Source: Nostoc sp. 'Peltigera membranacea cyanobiont' N6 (GTDB lineage Bacteria > Cyanobacteriota > Cyanobacteriia > Cyanobacteriales > Nostocaceae). Taken from it: 41,255 nucleotides of DNA. The first letter of the stretch is position 1; each line of letters starts with the position of its first letter. Shown in pieces: positions 16,684 through 25,316 of this stretch. The translations under genes were made by a program, and so were the position numbers. A model generated the notes under the pieces. The model was not told the origin of the DNA and searched no databases. It saw only the letters and a list, made by a program, of their open reading frames with translations. The DNA lies in contig NZ_CP026687.1 of assembly GCF_002949735.1 (NCBI RefSeq), positions 1-41,255 on the forward strand, read 5' to 3'.

Positions 16684-17676
16684 ATGAATAAGTTAAGTAC
16701 ATATACTGAAAGTTCTATTACCTCTGTGGCTTTGAAGCTGCAAGCGTCAAATGATTTTTTGGCGGAGTTGCAGCAGAAGGCTAAGACGACGCAACGGGGG
16801 TATGCTGGCAATATACGGATATTTTTTGAGTATTTTTTGCAAAGGGAGCCGAATCAGAAGGATGTTGAGGAGTTCTGGGGGTTGGATGACCAGACGGCTA
16901 ACGGGTTAATCCTCAAGTTTAAGAATCATTTGGTGGCATCGGGTAGGAAGGCGGCAACTATTAACCGGTACTTGGCCGCCCTCAAGTATTTAATCAAAGT
17001 GGGACGGAACCTCAAGCACTGCCGATATCACTTTGATAGCGACCGCATTGAGTCAATGATTGTGACTAAGTACAGGGATACGCGGGGTGTTGTAGTTGAT
17101 GAATACAACAAAGTTTTTGATGTAATTGATATCACTTGCACCAAGGGAAAGCGGGATTATGCTTTATTTCTGCTGCTTTGGGCAAATGTTTTGCGGCGGG
17201 GGGAGGTGGCGAAGTTAATGGTAGGAGATTTTGATTACCACGATTTGACTTTAACTGTTTACGGCAAGGGTAAGGGCAATGATTCTACTAGGATTGACTT
17301 AAACCCAGAAGTTGCAGAGGCGGTTAGCGATTGGTTGGGTTGTCGTACAAATATTAAACCCAGCGATCCTTTGTTTATCGCGCTTGACTTCCACAATTAT
17401 GGACACCAACTCACCGGCGATGGTATTTACGCCATTGTGAGAAAAACCTGTGAACGTGCTGGCATCAAAAAGCGGATGACACCCCATAAAATCAGGCATT
17501 CGGGGATTACCGATGCGCTGGATTTGGCGTCAGGTGACTACCGAAAGGTGCAGCATTTGAGCCGTCATGCTGACCCCAGGACTATTTTGGTTTACGAGGA
17601 CAATAAGAATCAGTATCAGTTGGAGTTAACTAATAAGTTAGCAGCCCGTGTTGGTAAAAGGCGGCAATCCCAATAA
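16684..17676 (+). CDS. XerC/D-like tyrosine recombinase
   Basis: A 330-residue phage-integrase-family recombinase. The N-terminal core-binding (SAM-like) domain covers about 20-110 (TTQRGYAGNIRIFFEYFLQR). All catalytic residues are visible: Arg in NVLRRGEVAKL, Lys in YGKGKGN, the HKIRH box (HxxR), His in LSRHADPRT and Tyr in TILVYED. The ATG at 16684 is preferred over a TTG at 16666 because the latter lies inside the upstream inverted repeat. On plasmids such enzymes resolve multimers to single copies, and that role suits its place next to the ParA and toxin-antitoxin genes. An integrase of a smaller element is the alternative; no att-site duplication was seen. Confidence 0.88.
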   Translation: MNKLSTYTESSITSVALKLQASNDFLAELQQKAKTTQRGYAGNIRIFFEYFLQREPNQKDVEEFWGLDDQTANGLILKFKNHLVASGRKAATINRYLAALKYLIKVGRNLKHCRYHFDSDRIESMIVTKYRDTRGVVVDEYNKVFDVIDITCTKGKRDYALFLLLWANVLRRGEVAKLMVGDFDYHDLTLTVYGKGKGNDSTRIDLNPEVAEAVSDWLGCRTNIKPSDPLFIALDFHNYGHQLTGDGIYAIVRKTCERAGIKKRMTPHKIRHSGITDALDLASGDYRKVQHLSRHADPRTILVYEDNKNQYQLELTNKLAARVGKRRQSQ

Positions 17677-17741
17677 CAATTTTCGGCTCAAATAGGGAAT
17701 TATGCCCGTAGATGACGAACTAGCGAATTAAATAAAATAAA

Positions 17742-18185
17742 TCAAATCCAACTTTCTACAGGAAATTCCCTGACTTGACGCATTCTTTGAAAATCACTAT
17801 CTGATGTAACGAGAATTAATGAATGGCGTAAAGCTGTAGCAGCAATCCACAGGTCATTTTCACCGATGCCAATTTCTTGTAGTTGAGTTGTTTTGCGTTT
17901 ACTCTTTTCTTTGGCTGCAAATCTTTTAATAATTTCCGACTTGAAATCTCCGTAAATTTCTGCCGTTTCATCATCAATTGGATAAATATCAATTCGGTTG
18001 AGAAATGCGCGAATTTTGATGAGATTTGCAGTTTTTTGTTGGGAGTTTTGTGCCATGAATCTGAGTTCACCTGCCACAATAGTACTGGTGGCGAGTGTAA
18101 CCTTACCTAGTTCCCGAAAGTGATTGACAACTTTTGGTTCACCTTCTATCAAAAAAGTGCAATGATTTGTGTCAAGCAAATACAT
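17742..18185 (-). CDS. PIN-domain toxin (VapC-like)
   Basis: A 147-residue PIN-domain RNase. The acidic metal site is readable: Asp5 in LLDTNH, Glu in IVAGELRF, Asp in IGENDLWIAA and Asp in LVTSDSDF. The size is right for VapC. It would cut RNA when freed from its antitoxin and so penalise cells that lose the plasmid. The gene starts 2 bases after the stop of the antitoxin gene, in the normal antitoxin-first order. The target RNA is not known from sequence. Confidence 0.85.
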   Translation of the reverse strand: MYLLDTNHCTFLIEGEPKVVNHFRELGKVTLATSTIVAGELRFMAQNSQQKTANLIKIRAFLNRIDIYPIDDETAEIYGDFKSEIIKRFAAKEKSKRKTTQLQEIGIGENDLWIAATALRHSLILVTSDSDFQRMRQVREFPVESWI

Positions 18186-18187
18186 TC

Positions 18188-18427
18188 TTAAAATTCCAGT
18201 GGCATACGAGTATCATGAACAAGCTGAAGACATTCTCTGATATCATCACCTGACCAAGTTCCTGCAAATTCTAGTAAATCTTCAGCTGTAGAACCACGTA
18301 AGTTATTTGTACTTGACTGTTTTGCTGTATGACTGGTTTTGATTTCTCGAATAAAATTAAGTGCTTCTGTTAACAATTCTGGTGGTAAAGTTTCTATTTC
18401 TTGGATTAGTAATTCTTTGCTAGTCAT
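18188..18427 (-). CDS. Antitoxin of the PIN toxin (DUF2281/VapB-like)
   Basis: A 79-residue acidic protein with the start MTSKELLIQEIETLPPELLTEALNFI, the form of DUF2281-type cyanobacterial antitoxins. The middle is a Ser/Thr/Asn linker, and the C-terminal part (DLLEFAGTWSGDDIRECLQL) fits the segment that wraps over the PIN active site. It precedes the toxin gene with a 2-base gap. It likely also represses the operon, although its N-terminus is not an obvious DNA-binding fold. Confidence 0.8.
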   Translation of the reverse strand: MTSKELLIQEIETLPPELLTEALNFIREIKTSHTAKQSSTNNLRGSTAEDLLEFAGTWSGDDIRECLQLVHDTRMPLEF

Positions 18428-18436
18428 CTTCTACCT

Positions 18437-18594
18437 CTAATCATCGTCCTTACTTTCCACATTGTAAACGGTAGGAATAGCGGTTCTTCCGCCGTGCTGC
18501 TGACGCACTTTCTCCCGTGCTAGTTCACCCGCACGCTCTCCTCATTCAGCAACGACTCAATTTTATTTAGAATTTCGCCTTGGCGTAAATTCAC
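18437..18594 (-). pseudogene. Decayed third gene of the ParA operon
   Basis: The first frame (18594-18520, GTG start) reads NLRQGEILNKIESLLNEE. The next frame (to the stop at 18437-18439) continues naturally as ERAGELAREKVRQQHGG, then RTAIPTVYNVESKDDD. Joining the frames near 18541 gives a smooth helical, charged protein of about 50 residues. I read this as a small gene broken by one frameshift, overlapping the end of the ParA-partner gene. It may instead be the lost C-terminal part of that partner. Confidence 0.45.
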
Positions 18595-18961
18595 CAATTA
18601 GTAAATCTATATTTTCACCTTGCTGCCATTTCACCCAGACAGCCATTAGAAAATCTACCAATTCGCTTTTATCAATCTCTACGCCACGTCTTTTGAGTTT
18701 GAGTAATTCTTCCTCTACATCTAAATCTGTTGAGCGTTTCACATAATAGGTGCGCCCAATCCAAGCATCATCAGACCGCTTACCTGTTGCAGGTCTGCCA
18801 CGTTTACGGGGTTCTTCTTGAATTGGCGCTGTCTTTTGTGGTGTTGGAGTCTGTGTCACGTTACTCTCTGTAGTTGCCTCAGTAGGAAGTTCTGGCTCAA
18901 TTTGTGCTTCCTCTTTGGTTTCAAATAACTTTTTAAAAGGGCTAGGTTTAGGGTTGCTCAT
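18563..18961 (-). CDS. ParA partner, small centromere-binding-type protein
   Basis: A 132-residue protein coupled by ATGA overlap to ParA. The first 65 residues are Pro/Glu/Thr/Lys-rich and disordered, with a basic AT-hook-like RKRGRPATGKRSDD. The C-terminal half (WIGRTYYVKRSTDLDVEEEL, then RRGVEIDKSELVDFLMAVWV) fits an RHH-type strand-helix-helix fold, the plan of ParG and similar small ParB replacements. It would bind the par site and stimulate ParA. The ending LIGEFTPRRNSK may be altered by a frameshift, since the other frame continues with coding-like sequence. Confidence 0.7.
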   Translation of the reverse strand: MSNPKPSPFKKLFETKEEAQIEPELPTEATTESNVTQTPTPQKTAPIQEEPRKRGRPATGKRSDDAWIGRTYYVKRSTDLDVEEELLKLKRRGVEIDKSELVDFLMAVWVKWQQGENIDLLIGEFTPRRNSK

Positions 18962-19551
18962 GACAATATCTCCTTACCCACCTCTTGATACTCCCGCCAT
19001 GCTATTTTGCTGCTGCGGTCTTTTACTTGGTAAACTGGCAGCCCCTCCAATGCCGCTTTTTCATAAACAGCAAATCGTCTAATCCCATGTTGAAATAGTG
19101 GTATTCCCTCTGCCGACAATGCTTCCCGTGCCTGCTGTCCGGTTAAGCGAGGGGCTGGGGGAATAATTGTGAGCAACACACGATAGCGATCGCTGCCCAA
19201 TGATTTGAGAGCGCCTACAGTCTGCAACAGTGCATCCATCGCTAAAGCATCAGGGGTAGTAGGCAGAATTAATAGATTGCACCCATCTGCGAGTGCTTCT
19301 AAATCTTCGTGGCTTGGTCTAGCTGCGGTGTCAATAACTACATGGTCAAAATTACGGCTGTGCATAGGAGCTTGTAGTAAATCCACAACTTTAAAGGGTA
19401 ATGCTCCTCGCTTTGCCCATCCTGTAGCACTATGGTTTGGGTCGCCATCAACCAGTAAGGTGCTGCCATGCTGAGATAGAAAGCAAGCAATGTGGATGGC
19501 GCTTGTCGTTTTAGCGACACCTCCCTTGAAACTGGCAAGGGTGATAATCAC
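18958..19551 (-). CDS. parA: ParA-family partition ATPase
   Basis: A 197-residue deviant Walker ATPase of the short (type Ib) class: KGGVAKTT (9-16, with the signature Lys), LLVDGDPNHSA as switch I, and FDHVVIDTAARP as Walker B/switch II. It lacks an N-terminal HTH, so regulation probably falls to the small partner encoded next. It patterns the nucleoid to spread plasmid copies. The gene starts the leftward two- or three-gene operon, with the 1-kb decayed region upstream. It is a second segregation system in addition to the ParM-like one. Confidence 0.9.
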   Translation of the reverse strand: MIITLASFKGGVAKTTSAIHIACFLSQHGSTLLVDGDPNHSATGWAKRGALPFKVVDLLQAPMHSRNFDHVVIDTAARPSHEDLEALADGCNLLILPTTPDALAMDALLQTVGALKSLGSDRYRVLLTIIPPAPRLTGQQAREALSAEGIPLFQHGIRRFAVYEKAALEGLPVYQVKDRSSKIAWREYQEVGKEILS

Positions 19552-20263
19552 GAGATGTACTCCAGTAAATGCTGCTAGTTTACCCTTTAAATAACGAAAA
19601 TTTGTATTTCTTTATTTATAGAATGTTAACTTGGCGACAATATAACATTTCACCAATTCAAAAATCTAAAATATCCCAAGTATCAACCGTCAGCTTTGAC
19701 AGAGTAAACCTGAACAACTATAGTTTGAGTCAACCCCTGGAGGTTGGTCTACGGGGTGAAATGAGGAGTGATACCGAAAGTTACGCTAAGGAATTAATGA
19801 GCTGCTTTCAATACTGCGATGGCGTACCCGCCCGCCGTAGGCGATCGTCAGGAATAAAACTGTACCAATTGAAGTCTCTGAAATTTAGTAGCTTGAAAGC
19901 CTTGCTGTACCGTATTAAATTGTTGCACCAAATAGCCTATAGGTTAATTGGTACATTGAGAATTGCTAAAAATATCGATTAATAGAATGCTTTCCCAGTA
20001 AGGGTTACAGCCTTAGCGTAACTTTCTGTACCATTGCTCATTTGACCCCTCTACTGCTTAGTACAGTGTCTGTGAGTTTATTCGCAAATAGTTGTCTTGG
20101 CAATAATACAAATTGTCAGCAATACGTATTTTCGCCAATTCAAAATAAAAAGCAGCATATCTTACCACCATTATTTCATGGCTGCATGGGCGTTCGCCGG
20201 ATTGCCGCAGATGGTAAAATGCTCAGAAAAGGACTAAAGTAAGAAACTTCAGCATTTAATTTC
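19552..20263. other. Gene-poor decayed region with a 16-bp inverted repeat
   Basis: No convincing gene was found; the open frames here lack protein character. GAAAGTTACGCTAAGG (19776-19791) and its exact complement CCTTAGCGTAACTTTC (20012-20027) bracket about 250 bases, like the ends of a small non-autonomous element. A Nostoc-type dispersed repeat (19816-19847) lies between them. The phrases CACCAATTCAAAA (about 19653) and CGCCAATTCAAAA (about 20130) hint at an old duplication. Confidence 0.5.
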
Positions 20264-20508
20264 TTACCGATAGTTTTCAAACCAAGTAGCAGCAGTGCTT
20301 TTGAGAGCCAATGCTGTTCGCCCTTCTTGCGCGGCATTAGCTCAATCTTTCCAAACTACTGCTGCAACATCAATTTCAATGCGTTCCTTATTACTTTTCG
20401 CATTTTCATTATGTCTGGCGATCGCTTTCAGAACTTCATACATAACGCCAGCTTCATAACTTCCTAGTGATAGGCATCACTGATGACAACAGCAAGTTTT
20501 TTTTGCAT
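20264..20508 (-). pseudogene. Patatin-like phospholipase pseudogene (N-terminal remnant)
   Basis: The ATG at 20506-20508 opens MQKKLAVVISD and soon hits a stop. One frame over, the reading continues as SLGSYEAGVMYEVLKAIARH. Together this matches the start of cyanobacterial patatin-like phospholipases (the G-x-S-L-G-SYEAGV region after the oxyanion loop). A further TGA interrupts the frame after VVWKD, and the remnant ends at 20264. The Ser of the GxSxG nucleophile elbow is not present, and most of the enzyme is missing. It has at least one frameshift, one stop and a large deletion. Confidence 0.7.
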
Positions 20509-20588
20509 TAATCTTACCTTATTTAATATTGATTATTCGCTTTATTGCAATCAATTGCTCAGATGGAGATTATATCCTACTTCCTTTT

Positions 20589-22067
20589 TCAAGCCAGTTC
20601 CTCAGTGATAATGCGCCGCACAATTTCTGTGACTGCTGCTGCTAAATTAGTATCTCTATCGTCATCTCTATCGTCAGACGATGCTGGAGTAGGACAACGC
20701 AATGCTAGAGCAAATGTTCTCAGTTTAGATGGAGTTATCCGGCGATCGACAAACTTCACAAAAGCAGCATAAGTCATAGAACTATTACCCCAACCTACTT
20801 TAGAAATAATCACTGGTTCGCTAATTACATTCACTACCCCCAATGTTTCAAATGCCACATCTACATAACGGGCAGTATCATTACCCATTGCCCTAACTAC
20901 ACTTTCTAGGCTTGTCCATTGTGCTGATGGTAATTGGGCAGTTTCTGGTAGATATTTATGCCACCCTAGCATTGAGATTAAACGAACTAAGTCGTAAGCA
21001 GATATAGAATTATCACCAGGCTTGCCTTTAGAAGTTGACTTTAAAACAGGTTTTCCTGTGGTAGTATCTTGAATATTTGGGTTTGTGATTAATGGATCTT
21101 CACCATACGCACCACAAAATTCTATACTCTTATTGCCTGTTTGGTCTTTAATCCATGACTCTAAATCTTCTCGTTTAGTAAAGCGTTTGAATAAAGCACC
21201 AATAGCATTTGAGCTACCGAATTTATTTTGATAAGACACCATATCTTCAACTAAATTATTAAAGCGGAATCTTGGAGATTCGATAATACAGTTATCAACA
21301 TCTGTTGTGGGAGACTGACTATTAATTTGACAAATAGCATTTAAAACTCCAATGAATTTAGTTGTACTCAAAAACTGTTGAGGTTCTAATGCTTTTTTCC
21401 CTAGCCAATGAGTTTTTATGAAACTGGTACTATCTTGAAAGCTTCCAACACAAACACAGGCGTGGCTAATATTACTAGAAAGAAAATCAAGTCCTGAAAT
21501 ATCTATGTTCGGAACTTTTCCTAGATTGGGATAATCACTGAAAGAAATAGTAGCACCTGTACTGAGAGTAAAACTATCTCCATAGGAAATAATGGAAGTT
21601 CCATCAGGTTTGTGTTCTAAATAAGTTGGATAGTTATTAATGTGATCCTTAACAGGTGAATTACTTGTAGTTCTTGTTAAAAAAGCAACTGTTACTCCAG
21701 GATTAAATAAAATTGATGTATTATCTTGAATGTTTTTAAGCTTTGACAAAATAAATGAATTATCTTTTGCTTGGTCTAAAACAAAGTTTACCTGTAATGT
21801 CTCGACTAGTTTTTTGGCGATATCTTGATTAATACCCACACTTCCTGAAGGTAAAGATATAATTCCTACAGTACTACAGAAATATAGTAAACCTTTCCAA
21901 GTATAGCTATTAAGTCCTCCTAAATCACCATCAATCCATTGACCGCCAGGATAAAAGCCTAAATTACTGAGTTTAATTTGAATTTCTCTTACTAAACCTT
22001 TATTTGCTTTAAGGTCGCTACGTGTGAATAATAAATTATTGTTAATAACTTCTTGAAGATTAGTCAT
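20589..22067 (-). CDS. Peptidoglycan-binding protein with beta-lactamase/DD-peptidase-like domain
   Basis: A 492-residue protein from the ATG at 22067 (an upstream in-frame start at 22169 would read through an intergenic hairpin). The N-terminal 90 residues form a peptidoglycan-binding-like helical domain (GLVREIQIKLSNLGFYPGGQ). The remainder shows serine beta-lactamase/PBP-like signs: STTK (234-237) as SxxK, ISAYDLVRLISMLGW (355-369) and ISKVGWG (421-427) in the place of the KTG box. It has no signal peptide. It would bind or trim wall peptides. The N-terminal MTNLQ phrase is shared with the gene at 26289. This is the last gene of the lysin island. Activity is inferred from motifs only. Confidence 0.6.
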   Translation of the reverse strand: MTNLQEVINNNLLFTRSDLKANKGLVREIQIKLSNLGFYPGGQWIDGDLGGLNSYTWKGLLYFCSTVGIISLPSGSVGINQDIAKKLVETLQVNFVLDQAKDNSFILSKLKNIQDNTSILFNPGVTVAFLTRTTSNSPVKDHINNYPTYLEHKPDGTSIISYGDSFTLSTGATISFSDYPNLGKVPNIDISGLDFLSSNISHACVCVGSFQDSTSFIKTHWLGKKALEPQQFLSTTKFIGVLNAICQINSQSPTTDVDNCIIESPRFRFNNLVEDMVSYQNKFGSSNAIGALFKRFTKREDLESWIKDQTGNKSIEFCGAYGEDPLITNPNIQDTTTGKPVLKSTSKGKPGDNSISAYDLVRLISMLGWHKYLPETAQLPSAQWTSLESVVRAMGNDTARYVDVAFETLGVVNVISEPVIISKVGWGNSSMTYAAFVKFVDRRITPSKLRTFALALRCPTPASSDDRDDDRDTNLAAAVTEIVRRIITEELA

Positions 22068-22135
22068 AATTTTCCTTATCTGAGTGGGCCGTTTAGATTG
22101 AGGAACCAAATTTAATACCAATAATCCTTGATTTT

Positions 22136-22162
22136 GTTGGGTTTCGCTGCACTGAACCCAAC
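22136..22162. repeat. GTTGGGTT/AACCCAAC hairpin, dispersed type
   Basis: An 8-bp perfect inverted repeat with an 11-base loop lies in the 149-base gap between two lysin genes. This GTTGGGTTTCG...AACCCAAC form is frequent between genes of Nostoc-type cyanobacteria. It may weaken or end transcription. Confidence 0.6.
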
Positions 22163-22216
22163 CTCTCAAATTTTTTGTTTCTTAGCTGAATAACAGAGCG
22201 CTAAACTAGTATTTAC

Positions 22217-23101
22217 TTAAACTGGTTTTAAATAGCTAGCAAATACAAAACCATCAATCACTCCATCACCTTCTAGATCAATTTCAATCCATTCACCTTG
22301 TCTTTTACCAACAGATACTCGACGACCAAAAGGAAGACGATCGATAACATCGAAATCCGTCCCTGGACCAGAACGGACTCTAAGTACAGAGCGAGCATTA
22401 ACTTCATACTGTTTAGGATTTACACTAGGAATTACATTATTACTTTTTGCAAGTTGAAGGTATTCCCAAATGTATTCTCCGTAATATTTACCACTACTAT
22501 CTTTATATCCCTGTTTGAAGTCACGATCCAAATCAGCACGACCTCTGTTATAGGCAATGGCAACATATACCATTTCTCTATCAGTTAAATCAGACTTATT
22601 GCTACCATAGGTTTTAACAAGTTTTTCATTTAACTCCTCAACACATATCTTTAAACACTCATCAAATTCGTACCAGCGTTTCTCTAGAAAAAAATTGGGA
22701 TTCTCTAAAAAAAATTGAATATCATATTGAAAAATACCAAATCCATGACAAAATTTTTCAGGTTTTTTTGCTGCCTTATTGAAATCGTTATTATATGGTG
22801 CAATTGATTCGAGAGCTTCACGAGCAATTTGAAACATCTCATCACCTTTTGGCTTCGACAAAAGTTCGCTTTTGTCTTTTGGAAATGCTGTTCTATTGGG
22901 AGCGCTTATCGTATCACCAACGCAAAGTTCTAGTGTCTTGGCAACGGTTTCTCTTTTGTAAATATTCCTCCACAGATAACCTGTCTCTTGAAGGGCAATA
23001 GCAATTATTAACTCAATGCTAAATGGTGTATTACCAATAGCAGCTTGAATATCCTGTTGGAATTGTTGTTTAAACCAGCTAATATCATCTTGAATTGGCA
23101 T
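22217..23101 (-). CDS. Lysozyme/transglycosylase-like protein with SH3b domain
   Basis: A 294-residue protein. Residues 1-225 fit a lysozyme-like (goose-type/SLT) glycosidase: IIAIALQETGY with candidate catalytic Glu39, then CHGFGIFQYD and AIAYNRGRAD, which match the later signature strands of that fold. Residues 230-294 are an SH3b domain (VLRVRSGPGTDFDVIDRLPF) for wall binding. No signal peptide is present. It would cleave the glycan strands. It lies in the middle of the island, between two other wall enzymes, with gaps of 149 and 82 bases. Confidence 0.7.
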   Translation of the reverse strand: MPIQDDISWFKQQFQQDIQAAIGNTPFSIELIIAIALQETGYLWRNIYKRETVAKTLELCVGDTISAPNRTAFPKDKSELLSKPKGDEMFQIAREALESIAPYNNDFNKAAKKPEKFCHGFGIFQYDIQFFLENPNFFLEKRWYEFDECLKICVEELNEKLVKTYGSNKSDLTDREMVYVAIAYNRGRADLDRDFKQGYKDSSGKYYGEYIWEYLQLAKSNNVIPSVNPKQYEVNARSVLRVRSGPGTDFDVIDRLPFGRRVSVGKRQGEWIEIDLEGDGVIDGFVFASYLKPV

Positions 23102-23183
23102 AATTGTTTACCTTGGAAAATTTTATTTGCTCTACTAATCATCTTGATCGATCACCATAAGTATGGGAAAAGCTATTTTCAAA

Positions 23184-24002
23184 TTAGGTTCCATACTTAG
23201 TTGCTAAGGTAGCTAATTCAGTAGAAGTGAGAATTTTGGCAACCTCAAAATGCATTCCATCTTTACGAGTGTTAAAGTGACCTCCCCAGTAAAAACCGTA
23301 GTCATGGGCTGTTGGTACTAAAAGACGAACAGAACCTTTCTGACTAATAAAAGCTGGTGTTCTTCCTAACGGATTGAAATCAGCATTGATATCAAATGCA
23401 GAGCCAAAAGCATGATTGCTGAGTTTACGAAAGTCCTGAACCAATGGAGCGCCTCGGATAAAACGGGGGACAAAACTACCGTCAAAGGTTAAAATAAACT
23501 TAATTAAATCGTGAGCTTTCCACGCTTTCCATAAACCTTGTAGCTGTGCAGTTGCCTTACTATGAAACTCCATTTTCCCACTTGAGACAAGTGGTTTTAA
23601 TTCTGGAATATCAACACTAATGATGTTATCTTTGACCCAATTACCTAAGATTTTAATGTGTTCGCGGTTTCCTGGAATTGAATCAATTTCAAAATCAAAT
23701 TTTCCAAATACTAATTGGCGATCGCTTGTGCTAACTAGAGGACTAAAGGTAGGTTTTGCCGGAAAGTCAGACTCAAATTCAATAGCATCTAGCCCTTCTA
23801 AAAGAGCTTTACCGTAAGTTTGACTTGCTACAATTCCATCATCGTTAAGACCTTGAGAACGCTGGTAAGCTTTTGTTGCATCTTCAGTATCTTGACCAAA
23901 AATACTATCAGCTTGATTGAGCAAGCCTTTACCAACTAAAAAGTTCTGCCAAAGAAAAACGGCATCACCTTTATTACCTCGTTTTAAAACTGGAAGTGCC
24001 AT
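23184..24002 (-). CDS. Peptidoglycan-binding M15-type peptidase (VanY/endolysin-like)
   Basis: A 272-residue enzyme. Residues 1-70 are a PG_binding_1 domain (LKRGNKGDAVFLWQNFLVGK, DGIVASQTYGKALLEG). Residues 85-265 contain the LAS metallopeptidase zinc set: SNHAFGSAFDIN with His197 and Asp204, then YWGGHF and the MHFE box with His251. Such enzymes cut L-Ala-D-Glu or D-Ala bonds of the stem peptide. The long middle insertion is usual for the M15_4 (phage endolysin-like) branch. There is no signal peptide, as in endolysins, but no holin or phage gene is near. Confidence 0.82.
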   Translation of the reverse strand: MALPVLKRGNKGDAVFLWQNFLVGKGLLNQADSIFGQDTEDATKAYQRSQGLNDDGIVASQTYGKALLEGLDAIEFESDFPAKPTFSPLVSTSDRQLVFGKFDFEIDSIPGNREHIKILGNWVKDNIISVDIPELKPLVSSGKMEFHSKATAQLQGLWKAWKAHDLIKFILTFDGSFVPRFIRGAPLVQDFRKLSNHAFGSAFDINADFNPLGRTPAFISQKGSVRLLVPTAHDYGFYWGGHFNTRKDGMHFEVAKILTSTELATLATKYGT

Positions 24003-24069
24003 TTGCTAAAGTCTCCTCAAGAATTAGATTGATGGAATATAAAAGCCTTTGTTCTTGTGTGTGTAAAAA

Positions 24070-25314
24070 CTAACTCATTAATTTGGTGTAGGTTTCCGGG
24101 CCAACTACTCCATCGGGTGACAGCGAATTATCTCTCTGAAATTTCTCAACTGCCGATTTTGTTAATGACCCAAAGTTACCATCTGTTTTACCAATTTCAT
24201 ATCCTTTATCTTTTAGTTTTTGTTGAATTTCTTGGACATCATCACCTATGTTGCCATATTGGAGATAAACTAAATTGGCATAGTTTTTGTCTTTCAAAAA
24301 GGTTGCTAAAGCTTGATGATCGGCATTCAAACCTTCAAAAAAGAATAATACCTCGCCACGAATCCCAGAACGACGATTATGGCGAATACATTGCCACAAG
24401 GTATCAGGAGTAATTTGATAATTGCCAGAACGAATTAAAATGCCTGGTGATATTTTAGATAGGTTTTCTTGTCCAAATCGATCTACAAGATCATCAACTA
24501 ATCCTTTATATTCATCTATATGCCTTCGATATAGCTGGGGATGGATTAAATCGACAATCCCACGATTTATCCAAGTAGGTACATCTTGTAAATATTCATT
24601 AAACCCAAAAGGATAAGGACTAGGAGACACAGAAACAATCAGATTTGGATTAATCTTTTTGACTTCTCGATATAACTTTGCCAAAAAGTCATTCAAAATA
24701 TTTGCCCGCCATCTAAGCCAAGAAGGAGTTTTGAAATCTAGGGGCGGATCTTCTCCAAACTGACTGCGATACAATTTTTTTGTTTTCTGGTCATAGCCTC
24801 CTTCTGAAGGCATGGCTGGTAAGCGATCATCTCCTTGTACCCCAGCTATCTGATAATTTCTTGCTACCTCTAAAAATAGACTTAACACAAAATCTTGAAC
24901 TTCTGGATCGAGAGAATTCATCCACACAAAATCATTTTTGGTGAGAAGTTGATTATCTTTGTCTTTACCTGCCCATTCAGGTTTTTTGTTAATGATATGT
25001 CCGCCGTCTTGTTTAAAGGCAGCAATAAAACCAAACTCAAACCAAGGAATTACCTCTAGTCCTAATGGTGTGGCTTCTTCAATCACTTCAGCCAGAATAT
25101 CTCGCCCTGTAAAAGGAGGAAAAATTTCTATTCCAAAGTTATTGTTTAAAACAGCACTGGGATAAAGGGTATGGCCATTATTCCAAACCACTGGAAAGAC
25201 TGTATTAAATCCAGCCTCTGCTAAAAGTTGCATGGCTTTTTTTATGTTGTCTTTTGATTCCAAAACATCACTAGCAGCAGTGGTTAACCAAACACCACGA
25301 ATTTTTTTCATCAT
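24070..25314 (-). CDS. GHL10-type glycoside hydrolase with PG-binding domain
   Basis: A 414-residue protein. Residues 3-330 form a GHL10 (DUF187-like) TIM barrel: RGVWLTTAASDVLESKDNI at the start, WNNGHTLYPS, then GVQGDDRLPAMPSEGGYD and IVSVSPSPYPFGFNEYLQDV as core strands. Residues 345-414 are a C-terminal PG_binding_1 domain (DDVQEIQQKLKDKGYEIG, DGVVGPETYTKLMS). It likely cuts glycan strands or related polysaccharide. It starts 2 bases after the stop of the preceding gene, so the pair is translationally coupled. No signal peptide is visible, although family members are usually exported. Confidence 0.82.
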   Translation of the reverse strand: MMKKIRGVWLTTAASDVLESKDNIKKAMQLLAEAGFNTVFPVVWNNGHTLYPSAVLNNNFGIEIFPPFTGRDILAEVIEEATPLGLEVIPWFEFGFIAAFKQDGGHIINKKPEWAGKDKDNQLLTKNDFVWMNSLDPEVQDFVLSLFLEVARNYQIAGVQGDDRLPAMPSEGGYDQKTKKLYRSQFGEDPPLDFKTPSWLRWRANILNDFLAKLYREVKKINPNLIVSVSPSPYPFGFNEYLQDVPTWINRGIVDLIHPQLYRRHIDEYKGLVDDLVDRFGQENLSKISPGILIRSGNYQITPDTLWQCIRHNRRSGIRGEVLFFFEGLNADHQALATFLKDKNYANLVYLQYGNIGDDVQEIQQKLKDKGYEIGKTDGNFGSLTKSAVEKFQRDNSLSPDGVVGPETYTKLMS

Positions 25315-25316
25315 CT

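Noticed and set aside
16460..16702. Leftward 80-codon frame overlapping the recombinase start
   Set aside because: Composition is typical of AT-rich non-coding DNA, with no ribosome site, and it overlaps the inverted repeat and the real recombinase gene.
19569..19982. Rightward 137-codon frame beside parA
   Set aside because: It crosses an inverted repeat and a dispersed repeat, with no recognisable fold; likely chance in decayed DNA.
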